Assembly: GCF_002812705.1 (NCBI RefSeq)
Contig: NZ_CP025030.1
Span: 4,526,001-4,590,000, forward strand
Length of the DNA stretch: 64,000 bases
Origin: Achromobacter spanius
Lineage (GTDB): Bacteria; Pseudomonadota; Gammaproteobacteria; Burkholderiales; Burkholderiaceae_B
Direction: 5' to 3'
Below are positions 8,108 through 16,739 of this stretch, in pieces. Every line of letters begins with the position of its first letter. The first letter of the stretch is position 1. The notes beneath the pieces were generated by a model. It saw only the letters and a list, made by a program, of their open reading frames with translations. It was not told where the DNA came from and ran no database searches. Made by a program: the position numbers and the translations under genes.

Positions 8108-9097
8108 ATGTGGGCAGGAACCCTTTACGCGCTGGCCGCCGGCTTGATGTGGGGGCTGGTGTTCGTGGGGCCGTTGTTGTTGCCGGAATACCCGGCCGCG
8201 CTGCAATCGGTGGCGCGCTACCTGGCGTTTGGCCTGATCGCGATGCCGCTGGCGTGGCTGGACCGCAATCGGTTGCGGCAACTCCGCCGCGCCGACTGGA
8301 TCGAGGCGCTGAAACTGGCGGCCATCGGCAACCTGCTCTACTACCTGTGCCTGGCCAGCGCCATCCAGCGCGCGGGCGGCCCCGTGCCCACGATGATCAT
8401 CGGCACGCTGCCGGTCGTGATTGCCGTTTGCGCCAACCTGCGCAACGCGCGCCGCGACGGCAAGCTGCCATGGAAGCGGCTGGCGCCATCGCTGGCCCTG
8501 ATTGCGCTGGGCATTGGTTGCGTCAACCAGGTAGAGCTGCAAGCGCTGCGGCAGGACGCCGACGCCGACTTGTCGCGCTACGCCGTGGGCGCCCTGCTGG
8601 CGCTGGCCGCCGTCGCCTGCTGGACCTGGTATCCCCTACGAAACGCCGACTGGCTGCGGGCGCACCCCGACCGCAGCCCCAGCACCTGGGCCACCGCGCA
8701 GGGCGTGGCCACCCTGCCGCTGGCGCTCGTGGGCTACGCGGCGCTATGGGGCGGCATGGCCGCTACCGGCAACCCCTTCGACATGCCGCTGGGACCGCGC
8801 CCCGACGTATTCCTGGGCCTGATGATCGCCATCGGCCTGTTCGCGTCCTGGCTGGGCACGCTGTGCTGGAACGAAGCCAGCCAGCGCCTGCCCACCGCCC
8901 TGGCCGGCCAGCTTATCGTTTTCGAAACGCTGGCCGCGCTGGCCTACGCCTTCATCCTGCGCGGCGCCATGCCTCAACCGCTGACCTTGGTCGGCATCGC
9001 CTGCCTGGTGGTGGGCGTGCTGCGCGCGGTGCGCGTCAAGCCGGTGCCAGTGCCTGCGCCCAAGCCACTACAAGTGGGCCGCCCGCACTCGCCGTAG
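8108..9097 (+). CDS. EamA/DMT family transporter
   Basis: 329 residues with about ten hydrophobic helices and the duplicated EamA arrangement typical of drug/metabolite transporters. Examples are LYALAAGLMWGLVFVGPLLL at the N-terminus and LVGIACLVVGVLRAV near the end. Start ATG 8108 follows an AGGAGC-like ribosome site. The final 30 bases overlap the convergent MFS gene. Probably a metabolite or drug exporter; substrate unknown. Confidence 0.87.
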   Translation: MWAGTLYALAAGLMWGLVFVGPLLLPEYPAALQSVARYLAFGLIAMPLAWLDRNRLRQLRRADWIEALKLAAIGNLLYYLCLASAIQRAGGPVPTMIIGTLPVVIAVCANLRNARRDGKLPWKRLAPSLALIALGIGCVNQVELQALRQDADADLSRYAVGALLALAAVACWTWYPLRNADWLRAHPDRSPSTWATAQGVATLPLALVGYAALWGGMAATGNPFDMPLGPRPDVFLGLMIAIGLFASWLGTLCWNEASQRLPTALAGQLIVFETLAALAYAFILRGAMPQPLTLVGIACLVVGVLRAVRVKPVPVPAPKPLQVGRPHSP

Positions 9098-10270
9098 ACC
9101 GGCCGCGATGACCAAGCCGCCTAGCGCCGCCGCCAGCACCACATATGACGCCGCCCCCCAGCCAAAACGGTCGATCACCCCGCCCACGGTGACCGGTCCG
9201 ATCACCTGCCCCAGGTTGCTGCCCTGCATCACCAGCCCGACCGACGCCGCCGTCAATGCGGGGCGCGGCGCGACCAGTGGCGCCGTGCCCAGCAAGGTGG
9301 CGGGTATCAGCCCGCCGACCGCCGAGAACAGCACGCACAGCAGAAAGGTAGGCATGGCGGGCAGTACGGACTGGAAGATCAACAGCGCCACCACGCCCAT
9401 CGTGGCGCTGGCGCAGGCGATCAGGGTGGATCGCCGCCAGCCGCGAGCCAGCAGCACGCCCGCGCCCAGGTTGCCGATGATGTTGGCGGCGCTGGCGATG
9501 GCGCTGTACAGGCCGGCTTGCGCCAGCGTCAGGCCCAGTTGTTCCATCAGCAGCACGGGCAGGAAGGTGAACAGCGCGAAGAACATCAGGCTGTAAAGCG
9601 TGAACGACAGGGCCAGCAATACCGGCCCGGCCGCGCCCAGCGTATCGACGCTGTCCTGCCGCATGCCGCGCCAAGACAGCGATGCCGAGGTCGTGGATTC
9701 CCCCACGGGCACCAACGCCGCCACGCTTGCCAGCGCCACGGCCACCGCCGCACCCGCGCACCACCAATAGGCCTGCCAGTGGTCGAACGCCTGCGAGGCC
9801 AGCATCGCGACGGCCATGCCGGTCGGCATGTAGCAGCTCCAGAGCGCAAAGGCGAAATCCCGGCCGGACGTTGACACCATGCGCTGCAAGGCGGCGGGGC
9901 CGGCCACGGTGATCATCAGAAAACCCAGGCCCTCGATCACGCGCGACGCCAGCAGCAGCCCATAGCTGGGCGCCATGGCGCCCATGGCGGTGCCCAGCGC
10001 CGTGGCCAGCAAGCCCAGCAGCAGCATGCGCCGCGCACCGAAACGCGCGATCACCCCGCCAGCGGCAATACCACCCACTACGCCCAATAGCGAAAACACC
10101 GCCGTCAGCGTGCCGATCGACGCCAGGTCCAGGCCCATGTCCTGGCGCAACAAAGGCGCGGCGATGATCACCTTGCCCACCTGCAACGACGCCACCACGC
10201 CCGCGCCCACAATAGCCAGCACCCCGGCCCAACGGGTTTCAACCTGATTCATTGCTGCCTCGATACCCAT
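9068..10270 (-). CDS. MFS transporter
   Basis: 400 residues with twelve predicted helices. The loop 2-3 motif of the major facilitator superfamily appears as GGVIARFGARRMLLLG. The general appearance is of the CynX/NimT group, used for export or for small-anion transport. The start may be ATG 10270 or the internal ATG 10252 (MNQVETRW). It is divergent from a LysR gene, with a 12-bp repeat array between them, so LysR control is likely. It overlaps the convergent EamA gene by 30 bases. Confidence 0.87.
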   Translation of the reverse strand: MGIEAAMNQVETRWAGVLAIVGAGVVASLQVGKVIIAAPLLRQDMGLDLASIGTLTAVFSLLGVVGGIAAGGVIARFGARRMLLLGLLATALGTAMGAMAPSYGLLLASRVIEGLGFLMITVAGPAALQRMVSTSGRDFAFALWSCYMPTGMAVAMLASQAFDHWQAYWWCAGAAVAVALASVAALVPVGESTTSASLSWRGMRQDSVDTLGAAGPVLLALSFTLYSLMFFALFTFLPVLLMEQLGLTLAQAGLYSAIASAANIIGNLGAGVLLARGWRRSTLIACASATMGVVALLIFQSVLPAMPTFLLCVLFSAVGGLIPATLLGTAPLVAPRPALTAASVGLVMQGSNLGQVIGPVTVGGVIDRFGWGAASYVVLAAALGGLVIAAGLRRVRAAHL

Positions 10271-10333
10271 GCGATGGTCGCCAGCATGCCCGCTGAAAGC
10301 GATCTTGAGAAGTGATAATTTTTCGATGAAAAT

Positions 10334-10442
10334 GATCGACGGAATAGATCACTGAGTCGATCAGCGATTCGATCACTGAATGGATCACTGAATCAACCAC
10401 CGAATCGATCAGCGGTTCGATCACCGATTCGATCAGCCCGTC
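10334..10442. repeat. Nine-unit degenerate 12-bp tandem array in a divergent promoter region
   Basis: Units of 12 bp (the first is 13) begin at 10334, 10347, 10359, 10371, 10383, 10395, 10407, 10419 and 10431. The consensus is close to GATCACTGAATC/GATCACCGATTC. Each unit has a GATC, usually followed by an (A/C)TGAATC- or CGATTC-like half. The array fills most of the gap between the MFS and LysR genes. It may be a cluster of regulator sites or simply a slippage repeat. Confidence 0.9.
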
Positions 10443-10474
10443 GCATCAAACAAATAGCCGATCAGCCCCGCCCG

Positions 10475-11380
10475 ATGATAGATGCCCTGACCCTGGACCA
10501 ATTGCGCGTGTTCGCCGCCGTGGCCGATGCCGGCAGCTTCCGCGCGGCCGCCCGGCGCCTGTCCCGCGTGCAATCGGCGGTCAGCCACGCCATCGCCAAT
10601 ATGGAACTGCAATTGGGCGTGACGCTGTTCGACCGCACCGGCCATCGCCCCGTGATGACGACGCAAGGCCAGGCGCTGCTGGCCAACGCCCGTGACATCC
10701 TGCTGCGCGTGGACGCCATGCGCGCGCGCGCCCAAGGCATGGGCACGGGTGTCGAACTGGAATTGTCTCTGGTGGTGGACACCCTGTTTCCCATCGCCAC
10801 GGTGGGCGCGGCGCTAAAGACCATGCGCGACTTGTATCCCATGGTGGCCACGCGCGTGGCGGTCTTGCCGCTGGGCGGCCCGATTGATGCGCTGCTGTCG
10901 GGCAGCCATACGCTGGGCATCATTGCGGGCGAACACTTTCGCCATCCGCGCATCACCGTGCAGGCCTTGTCGTCGGTGCAGATGGTGGCCGTGGTCGGCG
11001 CCGGCCATCCGCTGGCGCGGCACGCGACGGGCGACGCCACGTTAGGCGCGTCGGAATTGGCCGATCACTTGCAGATCGTGCAGTCCGATCCGTCCAGCTT
11101 GAGCGAGGGGCGCGACTTTGCGGTGCTGTCGCCGCAAACCTGCCGCGTCAGCGGCCAGGACACCAAGCATGCCTTGATTGTGGCGGGCCTGGGTTGGGGC
11201 CGACTACCGCTCTGGCAAGTGGAGCGCGACCTGGCCGAAGGCCGACTGGTACGCCTGCCCACGCAGAGCCTGGGACGCGGCAGCCAGGTCGCCACCGAGA
11301 CGTACCTGGCGCACCGCATCGACATGCCGCTAGGTCCAGCCGCGCGCGCGTTTGCGGAAGCGCTGAGGGCCAGCGCCTAA
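10475..11380 (+). CDS. LysR family transcriptional regulator
   Basis: 301 residues. The N-terminal winged helix-turn-helix is TLDQLRVFAAVADAGSFRAA ... VQSAVSHAIANMELQLG, followed by a two-lobed co-inducer-binding domain from ~residue 90. The gene is divergent from the MFS transporter and starts 32 bases after the 12-bp array, so it probably controls that transporter and itself. The effector is unknown. Confidence 0.92.
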   Translation: MIDALTLDQLRVFAAVADAGSFRAAARRLSRVQSAVSHAIANMELQLGVTLFDRTGHRPVMTTQGQALLANARDILLRVDAMRARAQGMGTGVELELSLVVDTLFPIATVGAALKTMRDLYPMVATRVAVLPLGGPIDALLSGSHTLGIIAGEHFRHPRITVQALSSVQMVAVVGAGHPLARHATGDATLGASELADHLQIVQSDPSSLSEGRDFAVLSPQTCRVSGQDTKHALIVAGLGWGRLPLWQVERDLAEGRLVRLPTQSLGRGSQVATETYLAHRIDMPLGPAARAFAEALRASA

Positions 11381-11419
11381 GCATTGCGCCTACGCATTGC
11401 ACCCAAGCATCGCGCCTAC
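11381..11419. repeat. Three 13-bp tandem units directly after the LysR stop codon
   Basis: GCATTGCGCCTAC, GCATTGCACCCAA and GCATCGCGCCTAC lie end to end from the base after the stop. It is one of several short post-stop duplications in the window. Confidence 0.8.
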
Positions 11420-11459
11420 GCGCCAAGCCGCAAGCTCCGCCTGCGACACCTATCGCCCC

Positions 11460-12269
11460 CTAGGCCTTGCGATCCCCCCGCGCGGGCGCTTGCGCGTAGC
11501 TCACCCCCATGCCGGCGCGCACATCGTTCTGAATGCCGTAAGGCGCAATCGGATAGCGCAAGCCGTTGGCGGCCAAGGCCTTCATGCCTTCGATGGCAAT
11601 CGGCAGATAGCGCGGCGGCAACGCCATCAGCATTTCTTCATCCGGCACACCGCCGTAGCGGCGTTCGGCGAAGCAGGGCAAGGACAAGCTCGGTTCGTCC
11701 GTGGCAAGCGCCCGGCCCCAGGAATCCGCACAGGCGGTTTCGCCCACCACGCTGAAGTCAAAGCGCCGATAGTTCTTCCACTGCAAGCCATTGATAAGAA
11801 TGATCATCTGCCCCGGCGTGGCATACACCAGGCAGATGTCGGGCGGGTCCAGCCGGCCCGAGGCCAGCGGCGACACCACCATGCCCCGGTACTTGCCCGC
11901 CGGCACACAGGACAGCGCTTCCTGGCGTGCACGCGCGTCGGCTTCAGTGGCATGCCACACGCCCACGTACTCCTTGCCGCTTTTCCAGGCTTCGTCCTGC
12001 GGGCCAAGACCTATCACCGCGCGGCATTGCGACCCGACAAGATCATCGCCCGTGATGCCCACCGTCCAGCCCAGCCGCGCCGCCATGCCGACGATCTGGT
12101 CGGTGGTGTGCGTGGCTTGCGGCCGGCGCAAGCCCTTCACGCCGGCCATGTCCGCTTCGTTCTCGAACAGCTTCATGCCGATGACCGTGGTCTTCAAGCG
12201 CAGCAGCTTGTTCAGGTCGTCCACCAATTGCGGCCAGTTCAAGGCCGCGTCTTGCGTTGTCTCTTCCAT
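11460..12269 (-). CDS. DUF169 family protein
   Basis: 269 residues. It matches DUF169 (a family associated with anaerobic and methanogen-type genomes but also widespread in proteobacteria): LNKLLRLKTTVIGMKLFENE at the start, TTDQIVGMAARLGWTVGITG, and CLVYATPGQMIILINGLQWK. Function unknown; a conserved Cys lies in GSQCRAVIGLG. The start is ATG 12267-12269, preceded by AAAGGACGG. A longer in-frame reading to 12590 runs into the insertion sequence and is not used. The IS element sits 200 bases upstream and may alter its promoter. Confidence 0.85.
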   Translation of the reverse strand: MEETTQDAALNWPQLVDDLNKLLRLKTTVIGMKLFENEADMAGVKGLRRPQATHTTDQIVGMAARLGWTVGITGDDLVGSQCRAVIGLGPQDEAWKSGKEYVGVWHATEADARARQEALSCVPAGKYRGMVVSPLASGRLDPPDICLVYATPGQMIILINGLQWKNYRRFDFSVVGETACADSWGRALATDEPSLSLPCFAERRYGGVPDEEMLMALPPRYLPIAIEGMKALAANGLRYPIAPYGIQNDVRAGMGVSYAQAPARGDRKA

Positions 12270-12342
12270 ACCCGTCCTTTGGACTGTTATGCGCGGCGTC
12301 TGCCGCGATGGGAATTCGTGCCGGCGAGTTGGCTGGGTGTTT

Positions 12343-12385
12343 ACCGCGAGTGACCGCGGGTTGAGCGCGTATCGACCGCGTGTTG
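12343..12385. repeat. Four ~11-bp tandem units upstream of the DUF169 gene
   Basis: ACCGCGAGTG, ACCGCGGGTTG, AGCGCGTATCG and ACCGCGTGTTG follow each other at 12343-12385, between the DUF169 start and the left end of the insertion sequence. The units are imperfect. Confidence 0.65.
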
Positions 12386-12468
12386 CCCAATCGCTGACGA
12401 GGCATAAGCATGCACCAATCCGCCGGCGCGTGAAATATGCAGAATTGGGGTATGTGGTATCCCATGCC

Positions 12469-13753
12469 TGTATGGACCGGGGACATGGGTGACACATGTT
12501 CGGGGACATGGGTAACACATAGGTTTTTATCCTATTGGCGTGCTCTGAGGTCGATCTGTTGAACAATTTTGTACAGGAAGACGACATCAAGCACGCCGTC
12601 TTGCGAGGAGGGTCTGACCGCGACAGGCAGACCCGCCATTCCCTCTCCGACGAAGACGACGCGTCCGTTCACAATGATCTGCCCTTTGGTCCTGACCTTG
12701 AGCACTCGATCGCCCGGCTCGTATTCGATCGGGGGCAACGAGGCAGGATAGCGACGAGGGCTAGGTCGATATCTCGACAGGGGCGGCATCTGCCCCAACG
12801 CCTGGTGGGGCCGGACGTGGTTGTACTGTTCACGCCACTGATCCATGGCTTGCTGGCAGTCCAGCAGACTGCTAAACCCCCGGGCCTGGATCAACTCGCG
12901 CTTGAGCGTTCGATGCAGGCGTTCTAGCTTGCCTTGGGTTTGCGGGTGGCGAGGGCGACTGTGGCTGATACGCACGCCCAGCCGCATGAGCCAAACCTCC
13001 AGGCCTGTCAGCCCCAGGCCGCGCACCGATGCCCAGGATGGGCCGTTGTCCGCGGTGATCCGTTCGGGCAATCCGTAACGGCGAAATACGGCCTTCAGGT
13101 GCTGCTGCACAGTTTTGCTGCGCTCATCGCCACAAGCCTGGATGCACAGGGCGTAGCGTGAGTGATCGTCCAATAGCGTCAGCGGATGGCACCGTCCCTG
13201 ACGCGCGTCGGTCAGGGCAAAGTGCCCCTTGAAGTCCATCTGCCACAACAGGTTTGGCGCCTCATGCTCAAAGCGCTGGTTCGCCAGCCCGACGTTCGAG
13301 TCCTCGCCTTGGACCCGATAGCCATGTCGTCGCAAAATTGCCGAGATGGTACTGGGCGCGGGCGCCGTAGTCGGCCCAAGCAGCGCCCGCAACTTGCGAG
13401 GCCCCCAGTACGGGTAACGCTTGTGCAGGTCGATCACCTGCGCTTCGATTTGCTCACACGTGCGCCCAGGACTATTGCCTGGCCTGCGAGACAGATCTTG
13501 CAACCCAGCCTGGCCGTTCTGCTCGTAGCGGCCCAACCACTTGTATGCGGTCTTGGCGCTGATATCGAAACGCCGGCAAAGCTCCCGCACATTGCTGCCC
13601 GGTTGCAGGGCAAGCTGAACGAACTCCATTCGGCAGGACATAAGGCTTGACTCCTTCCACGGCATCGCTCGCTCCTAAAAACGACCATACCGTGATGCTA
13701 GAAGTGTTACCTATGTCCCCGAACACCCGTTACCCATGTCCCCGGGCCATACA
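12469..13753 (-). mobile_element. Intact IS481-family insertion sequence, 1285 bp
   Basis: Both ends begin TGTATGG and are ~50-bp imperfect inverted repeats (12469-12518 and 13704-13753). Within each arm the block CGGGGACAT(G/A)GGTAAC occurs twice, so the terminal repeats are themselves duplicated. The seven bases CCATGCC flank the element on both sides (12462-12468 and 13754-13760) as a target-site duplication. The single transposase gene is full length. Everything seen points to a recent, potentially active insertion. Confidence 0.88.
12532..13665 (-). CDS. IS481 family transposase
   Basis: 377 residues. The N-terminal helix-turn-helix region is VRELCRRFDISAKTAYKWLG. An rve/DDE catalytic core follows, with Asp in LLWQMDFKGHFAL, Asp in RITADNGPSW and Glu in QGKLERLHRTLK. 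The C-terminus (VRTKGQIIVNGRVVFVGEGM) is a small beta domain common in IS481 members. The start is taken as ATG 13665 (MPWKESSLM); internal starts at MSCRMEF are possible. No frameshift is seen, so the enzyme should be functional. Confidence 0.93.
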   Translation of the reverse strand: MPWKESSLMSCRMEFVQLALQPGSNVRELCRRFDISAKTAYKWLGRYEQNGQAGLQDLSRRPGNSPGRTCEQIEAQVIDLHKRYPYWGPRKLRALLGPTTAPAPSTISAILRRHGYRVQGEDSNVGLANQRFEHEAPNLLWQMDFKGHFALTDARQGRCHPLTLLDDHSRYALCIQACGDERSKTVQQHLKAVFRRYGLPERITADNGPSWASVRGLGLTGLEVWLMRLGVRISHSRPRHPQTQGKLERLHRTLKRELIQARGFSSLLDCQQAMDQWREQYNHVRPHQALGQMPPLSRYRPSPRRYPASLPPIEYEPGDRVLKVRTKGQIIVNGRVVFVGEGMAGLPVAVRPSSQDGVLDVVFLYKIVQQIDLRARQ

Positions 13754-13790
13754 CCATGCCTTTGATCCATCGTGCTTGCGGCAAGACGGC

Positions 13791-13896
13791 GAGTCGTCGG
13801 TGCGGCGACTTGCATTTGGCGGTGCGGCGCTTTGCATTCGTCAGGGCGGAGCTTTGCATTTGGCGGTGCGGCGCTTTGCGAGTCGTCGGTGCGGCG
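13791..13896. repeat. Nested repeats beside the IS right end
   Basis: A 26-base block at 13810-13835 is repeated exactly at 13854-13879. A 17-base block, GAGTCGTCGGTGCGGCG, occurs at 13791-13807 and at 13880-13896, bracketing the first pair. The stretch between the insertion sequence and 13910 contains nothing that looks coding. Confidence 0.85.
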
Positions 13897-13911
13897 TTTT
13901 TGTGGCGGTGG

Positions 13912-14051
13912 TGCGTGATGGGTTTCGCGCGGTTGAAACCGGGGTTCGCGGGGCGACGTCACCGCGCTCCACCCATCCTACGTAGGATGGGTGGAGCGCG
14001 CGAAAGCCACGCCGCGCAAACCCATGGTTCAACGCGCGCAACCCATCATGT
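13912..14051. repeat. Large imperfect inverted repeat with 38-bp perfect palindromic core (REP/MITE-like)
   Basis: Bases 13963-14000 form a perfect 38-bp palindrome centred on CTACGTAG with arms reading GTAGGATGGGTGGAGCGCG. Outside it the two sides remain complementary, with mismatches, out to GTGATGGGTTTCGCGC on the left and its counterpart near 14030-14050. The GTAGGATGGGT...AACCCAT theme resembles dispersed palindromic elements of Burkholderiales and other proteobacteria. No gene lies inside. It sits after the 3' end of the LysR gene that begins on the minus strand at 15030. Confidence 0.8.
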
Positions 14052-14112
14052 CTTGTTTGCGTCACAGCGCATCCAGACTGGCGCGCGCGTCGTCCGCCAC
14101 GCGCCGCCCCGC

Positions 14113-15030
14113 TCAACGAAACGCATCCACGCCCCGCATCAGCGCCGCCGCCATGGTGGGCTGGCGCAACTGCTCCAGCCACCACTTCAGCGCCCGGCCC
14201 TCGTGGCCGCCGCGCCACGCCAGGTACAGCAGGTTAGGTTCACGCGGGGTCTCGGTCGCCATTTCCAACAGTTCGCCGCGCGCCAGCAAGGACGCCACAC
14301 GATGGCGCGGCAACCAGCCCACGCCCAGCCCATCGCGCTGCGCCAGGATCTTGGCGCGCATGCTGGGTACGGCCAAGACCGGCTGCCCGCTGACCCTGCC
14401 ATAGCCGCGCGCCGCCGCCCCGCGCGACGTGTCCGCCACCACCACCGCGCGGTGCTGCTGGATCTGGTCTTGCCGCAAGGGTGTTTTCAGCTTGGCCAGC
14501 GGATGGCGCGGCGCCACCGCGAACAACCACTCCATCTCCCCCAATTGCGCCCACTGAAGATTCGGCATAGCTTGGGGCTCGTTCGTCGCCCCCACGATCA
14601 GGTCGGCCCGGCCCTCGCGCAGCGCTTCCCACGTACCGCCCAGCACCTCGTGCGTCACGCGCAGGCTGACCCCGGACGCCAGCTTGTCGAACGCGTGGAT
14701 CAAGGGCAGCATCAGCTCGAATTCCAGGATCTCGTCGCTGACAATATGCAGCCTGTCTTCCCAACCGCTGGCCACCTGCTTGACGCGTTGCGTCAGCCGC
14801 GACACGTCCAGCATCAGGCGGGCGGCTTCGTCGGCCAGCAGTTGGCCGGCCGGCGTCAGTTGCAGCCGGTAGCGGCGGCGGTCGAACAGCAGCACGTCAA
14901 AACGTTCTTCCAGTTGGCGGGCGGCGTGCGACACCGAAGATGGCGCGCGGCCCAGTTTCACCGCCGCGCGGGACAGGCTGCCGCTGTCCCGGATGGCTTC
15001 CAGCAGTGCCAGTTCATTGGTCGTCAACAT
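14113..15030 (-). CDS. LysR family transcriptional regulator
   Basis: 305 residues. The N-terminal winged HTH is TTNELALLEAIRDSGSLSRA ... GRAPSSVSHAARQLEERF, followed by a LysR substrate-binding domain. Start ATG 15030 (MLTTNEL) is used because the HTH begins there; upstream in-frame codons would run into the divergent promoter. It is divergent from the SDR gene (103-base gap) and therefore its likely regulator. Confidence 0.92.
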   Translation of the reverse strand: MLTTNELALLEAIRDSGSLSRAAVKLGRAPSSVSHAARQLEERFDVLLFDRRRYRLQLTPAGQLLADEAARLMLDVSRLTQRVKQVASGWEDRLHIVSDEILEFELMLPLIHAFDKLASGVSLRVTHEVLGGTWEALREGRADLIVGATNEPQAMPNLQWAQLGEMEWLFAVAPRHPLAKLKTPLRQDQIQQHRAVVVADTSRGAAARGYGRVSGQPVLAVPSMRAKILAQRDGLGVGWLPRHRVASLLARGELLEMATETPREPNLLYLAWRGGHEGRALKWWLEQLRQPTMAAALMRGVDAFR

Positions 15031-15040
15031 GTGCGATTCC

Positions 15041-15060
15041 TTCGAACGTGTTCGTCCGAA
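15041..15060. promoter_or_regulatory. Candidate LysR operator between lysR and SDR
   Basis: TTCG (15041-15044), 12 bases, CGAA (15057-15060) gives a spaced dyad in the divergent promoter region, of the size LysR proteins bind. Weak evidence. Confidence 0.3.
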
Positions 15061-15133
15061 AGATCGTACGACAATGCGCCCACCCAGGCGCAACATGGCT
15101 ACACCTTATCGAACGACTCCCAAGGAGATCACC

Positions 15134-15883
15134 ATGAACCGTTTTGAACACAAGACCGTATTGGTCACCGGCGGCACCAGCGGCATCGGCCTGGCGGCCG
15201 CGCAAGCTTTCGCGGCCGAAGGCGCCCGCGTCATCGTCACGGGCCGCGACGAAACCGCGCTGGAAGCGGCGCGAGTCACCCTGGGCGGCAATACGCTGGC
15301 CATTCGCAACGTGGCCGGAGCGCCGGGCGCCTCCGCTGCGCTGGCCCAGGCGCTGAAAGACGCGGACGTGCGCCTGGACGCCGTCTTCGTCAACGCGGGC
15401 ATCGCCAAATTCGCCACCTTGGCCGAGGCCACTGAAGACCTTTGGGACCAAACCTTCGACACCAATATCAAGGGCGTGTTCTTCCAACTGCAAGCCCTGG
15501 ACCCGCTGCTGAATCCGGGCGCGTCCATCGTGCTGAACGGCTCCATCAACGCCCACATCGGCATGCCCGCATCCAGCATTTACGCCGCCAGCAAGGCTGC
15601 GCTCATCTCTTTGGCCAAGACCTTGTCGGCGGAACTATTGCCACGCGGCATCCGCGTGAATGTGGTCAGCCCCGGCCCGATCTCCACCCCCATCTACGGC
15701 AAGCTGGGCCTGGACGCGGCAAGCTTGGAAAAGACGGCCGCCGGCATTCAAGCGCAGATCCCGCTGGGCCGCTTCGGCACCCCGCAGGAATTGGCCTCGA
15801 CCGTGCTGCATCTTGCCGCCTCGGAATCCGCGTTCATCGTGGGCACCGAGATCATCGTGGACGGGGGAATGAGTCAGCTTTGA
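15134..15883 (+). CDS. SDR family oxidoreductase
   Basis: 249 residues, a classical short-chain dehydrogenase/reductase. The cofactor loop is VTGGTSGIGLAA near residues 11-22. The catalytic motif is Tyr-x3-Lys in SSIYAASKAALISLA, with a preceding SINAH segment supplying the Ser region. The ending IVGTEIIVDGGMSQL is typical. Start ATG 15134 has AAGGAG seven bases before it. It is divergent from a LysR gene, a common pairing. The substrate is unknown. Confidence 0.92.
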   Translation: MNRFEHKTVLVTGGTSGIGLAAAQAFAAEGARVIVTGRDETALEAARVTLGGNTLAIRNVAGAPGASAALAQALKDADVRLDAVFVNAGIAKFATLAEATEDLWDQTFDTNIKGVFFQLQALDPLLNPGASIVLNGSINAHIGMPASSIYAASKAALISLAKTLSAELLPRGIRVNVVSPGPISTPIYGKLGLDAASLEKTAAGIQAQIPLGRFGTPQELASTVLHLAASESAFIVGTEIIVDGGMSQL

Positions 15884-15905
15884 CTCATCATCGCTGCCCC
15901 CTCTG

Positions 15906-16739
15906 CTACGTCCCGATCGAACGCAACGCGCGCTGACAGATGCGTTCGGTCGCGGCGGCCGGCTTGCCCGTCAGCCATCGCGCGCAGACTTCGCGCCCCC
16001 AGGCGGGCTGGTCTTTGCCGGCGTCGTTCAGCCAGTTGGCCACCGAATCCTGCACATACACCGAGGGGTCCGCGCGCAACGGTTCCAGCAAGGGCAGCGC
16101 CATGGCGGGGTCGGCTTTAAGCGCCGCGATGTGCGCGCACCAGACACCGCGCGGGCGCAGGCATTCGCTGGCAAAGCGGCGCACGCGCTCGGACGGGTCT
16201 TGGGTCCAGGGGCGCAATGCCTGGATGGCCCCCGGCAGATCCACCGCCAGGCGCGGGCGCACCGCCAGCCATGCCCATTCGCGTACGCCGAAATGCGCGT
16301 CGTCGGCCAAGGGGCGGATCCGCTCAAGCCGCGCACGCAAGGGCAAGTCCGGCCGTGCGCCGATGACAAAGCAGGCCCAGCCGCGCACGGTGTCGGACGC
16401 ATGCGCGGCAAGCTGCGCTTCGCAATCGGCGCCCAATGCTTCCACCAGCAGTTCGGCGGCCAGCGCCATGCGTTTGGAGATTCCCAGCGCCGACTGCGCC
16501 TGCATCCGCGCGATGGCCTCGTGCCCGGCTTGCGGGGCCGCCGCCTGCATCAGCGCCGCGAAATCTACCGCCAGGCATTCGGTCAGCGTCGTGGCCGGCG
16601 CGCCCGCGTTCAGTTGCGCAAGCCGCGCGGCGGGGATGTCCTTGACGCCACGCCCGGTGGGCTTGGCGGTGGAGACCTTTTTGGAGGTCGGCATGTTGGC
16701 GGAGGGTGATTTGGCAATGGGTGATCTGGCAGTACTCAT
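15906..16739 (-). CDS. DNA alkylation repeat (AlkC/AlkD-like HEAT) protein
   Basis: 277 residues, mostly HEAT-like helical repeats. A basic, Ser/Lys-rich N-terminus (PSANMPTSKKVSTAKPTGR) precedes DIPAARLAQLNAG. The segment DPSVYVQDSVANWLNDAGKD is the most diagnostic stretch, matching the SVAN-LND pattern of DNA alkylation repeat glycosylases that remove positively charged alkyl bases. It is translated from ATG 16739, overlapping the MarR gene stop (ATGA), so the two form an operon. A catalytic role is inferred; divergent members may only bind DNA. Confidence 0.78.
   Translation of the reverse strand: MSTARSPIAKSPSANMPTSKKVSTAKPTGRGVKDIPAARLAQLNAGAPATTLTECLAVDFAALMQAAAPQAGHEAIARMQAQSALGISKRMALAAELLVEALGADCEAQLAAHASDTVRGWACFVIGARPDLPLRARLERIRPLADDAHFGVREWAWLAVRPRLAVDLPGAIQALRPWTQDPSERVRRFASECLRPRGVWCAHIAALKADPAMALPLLEPLRADPSVYVQDSVANWLNDAGKDQPAWGREVCARWLTGKPAAATERICQRALRSIGT

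Noticed and set aside
10334..10442. CRISPR array
   Set aside because: Units are 12 bp, contiguous and without spacers.
12270..12590. N-terminal extension of the DUF169 protein into the insertion sequence
   Set aside because: The DUF169 domain and a ribosome site start at 12269; the extension exists only because the inserted DNA happens to be open.
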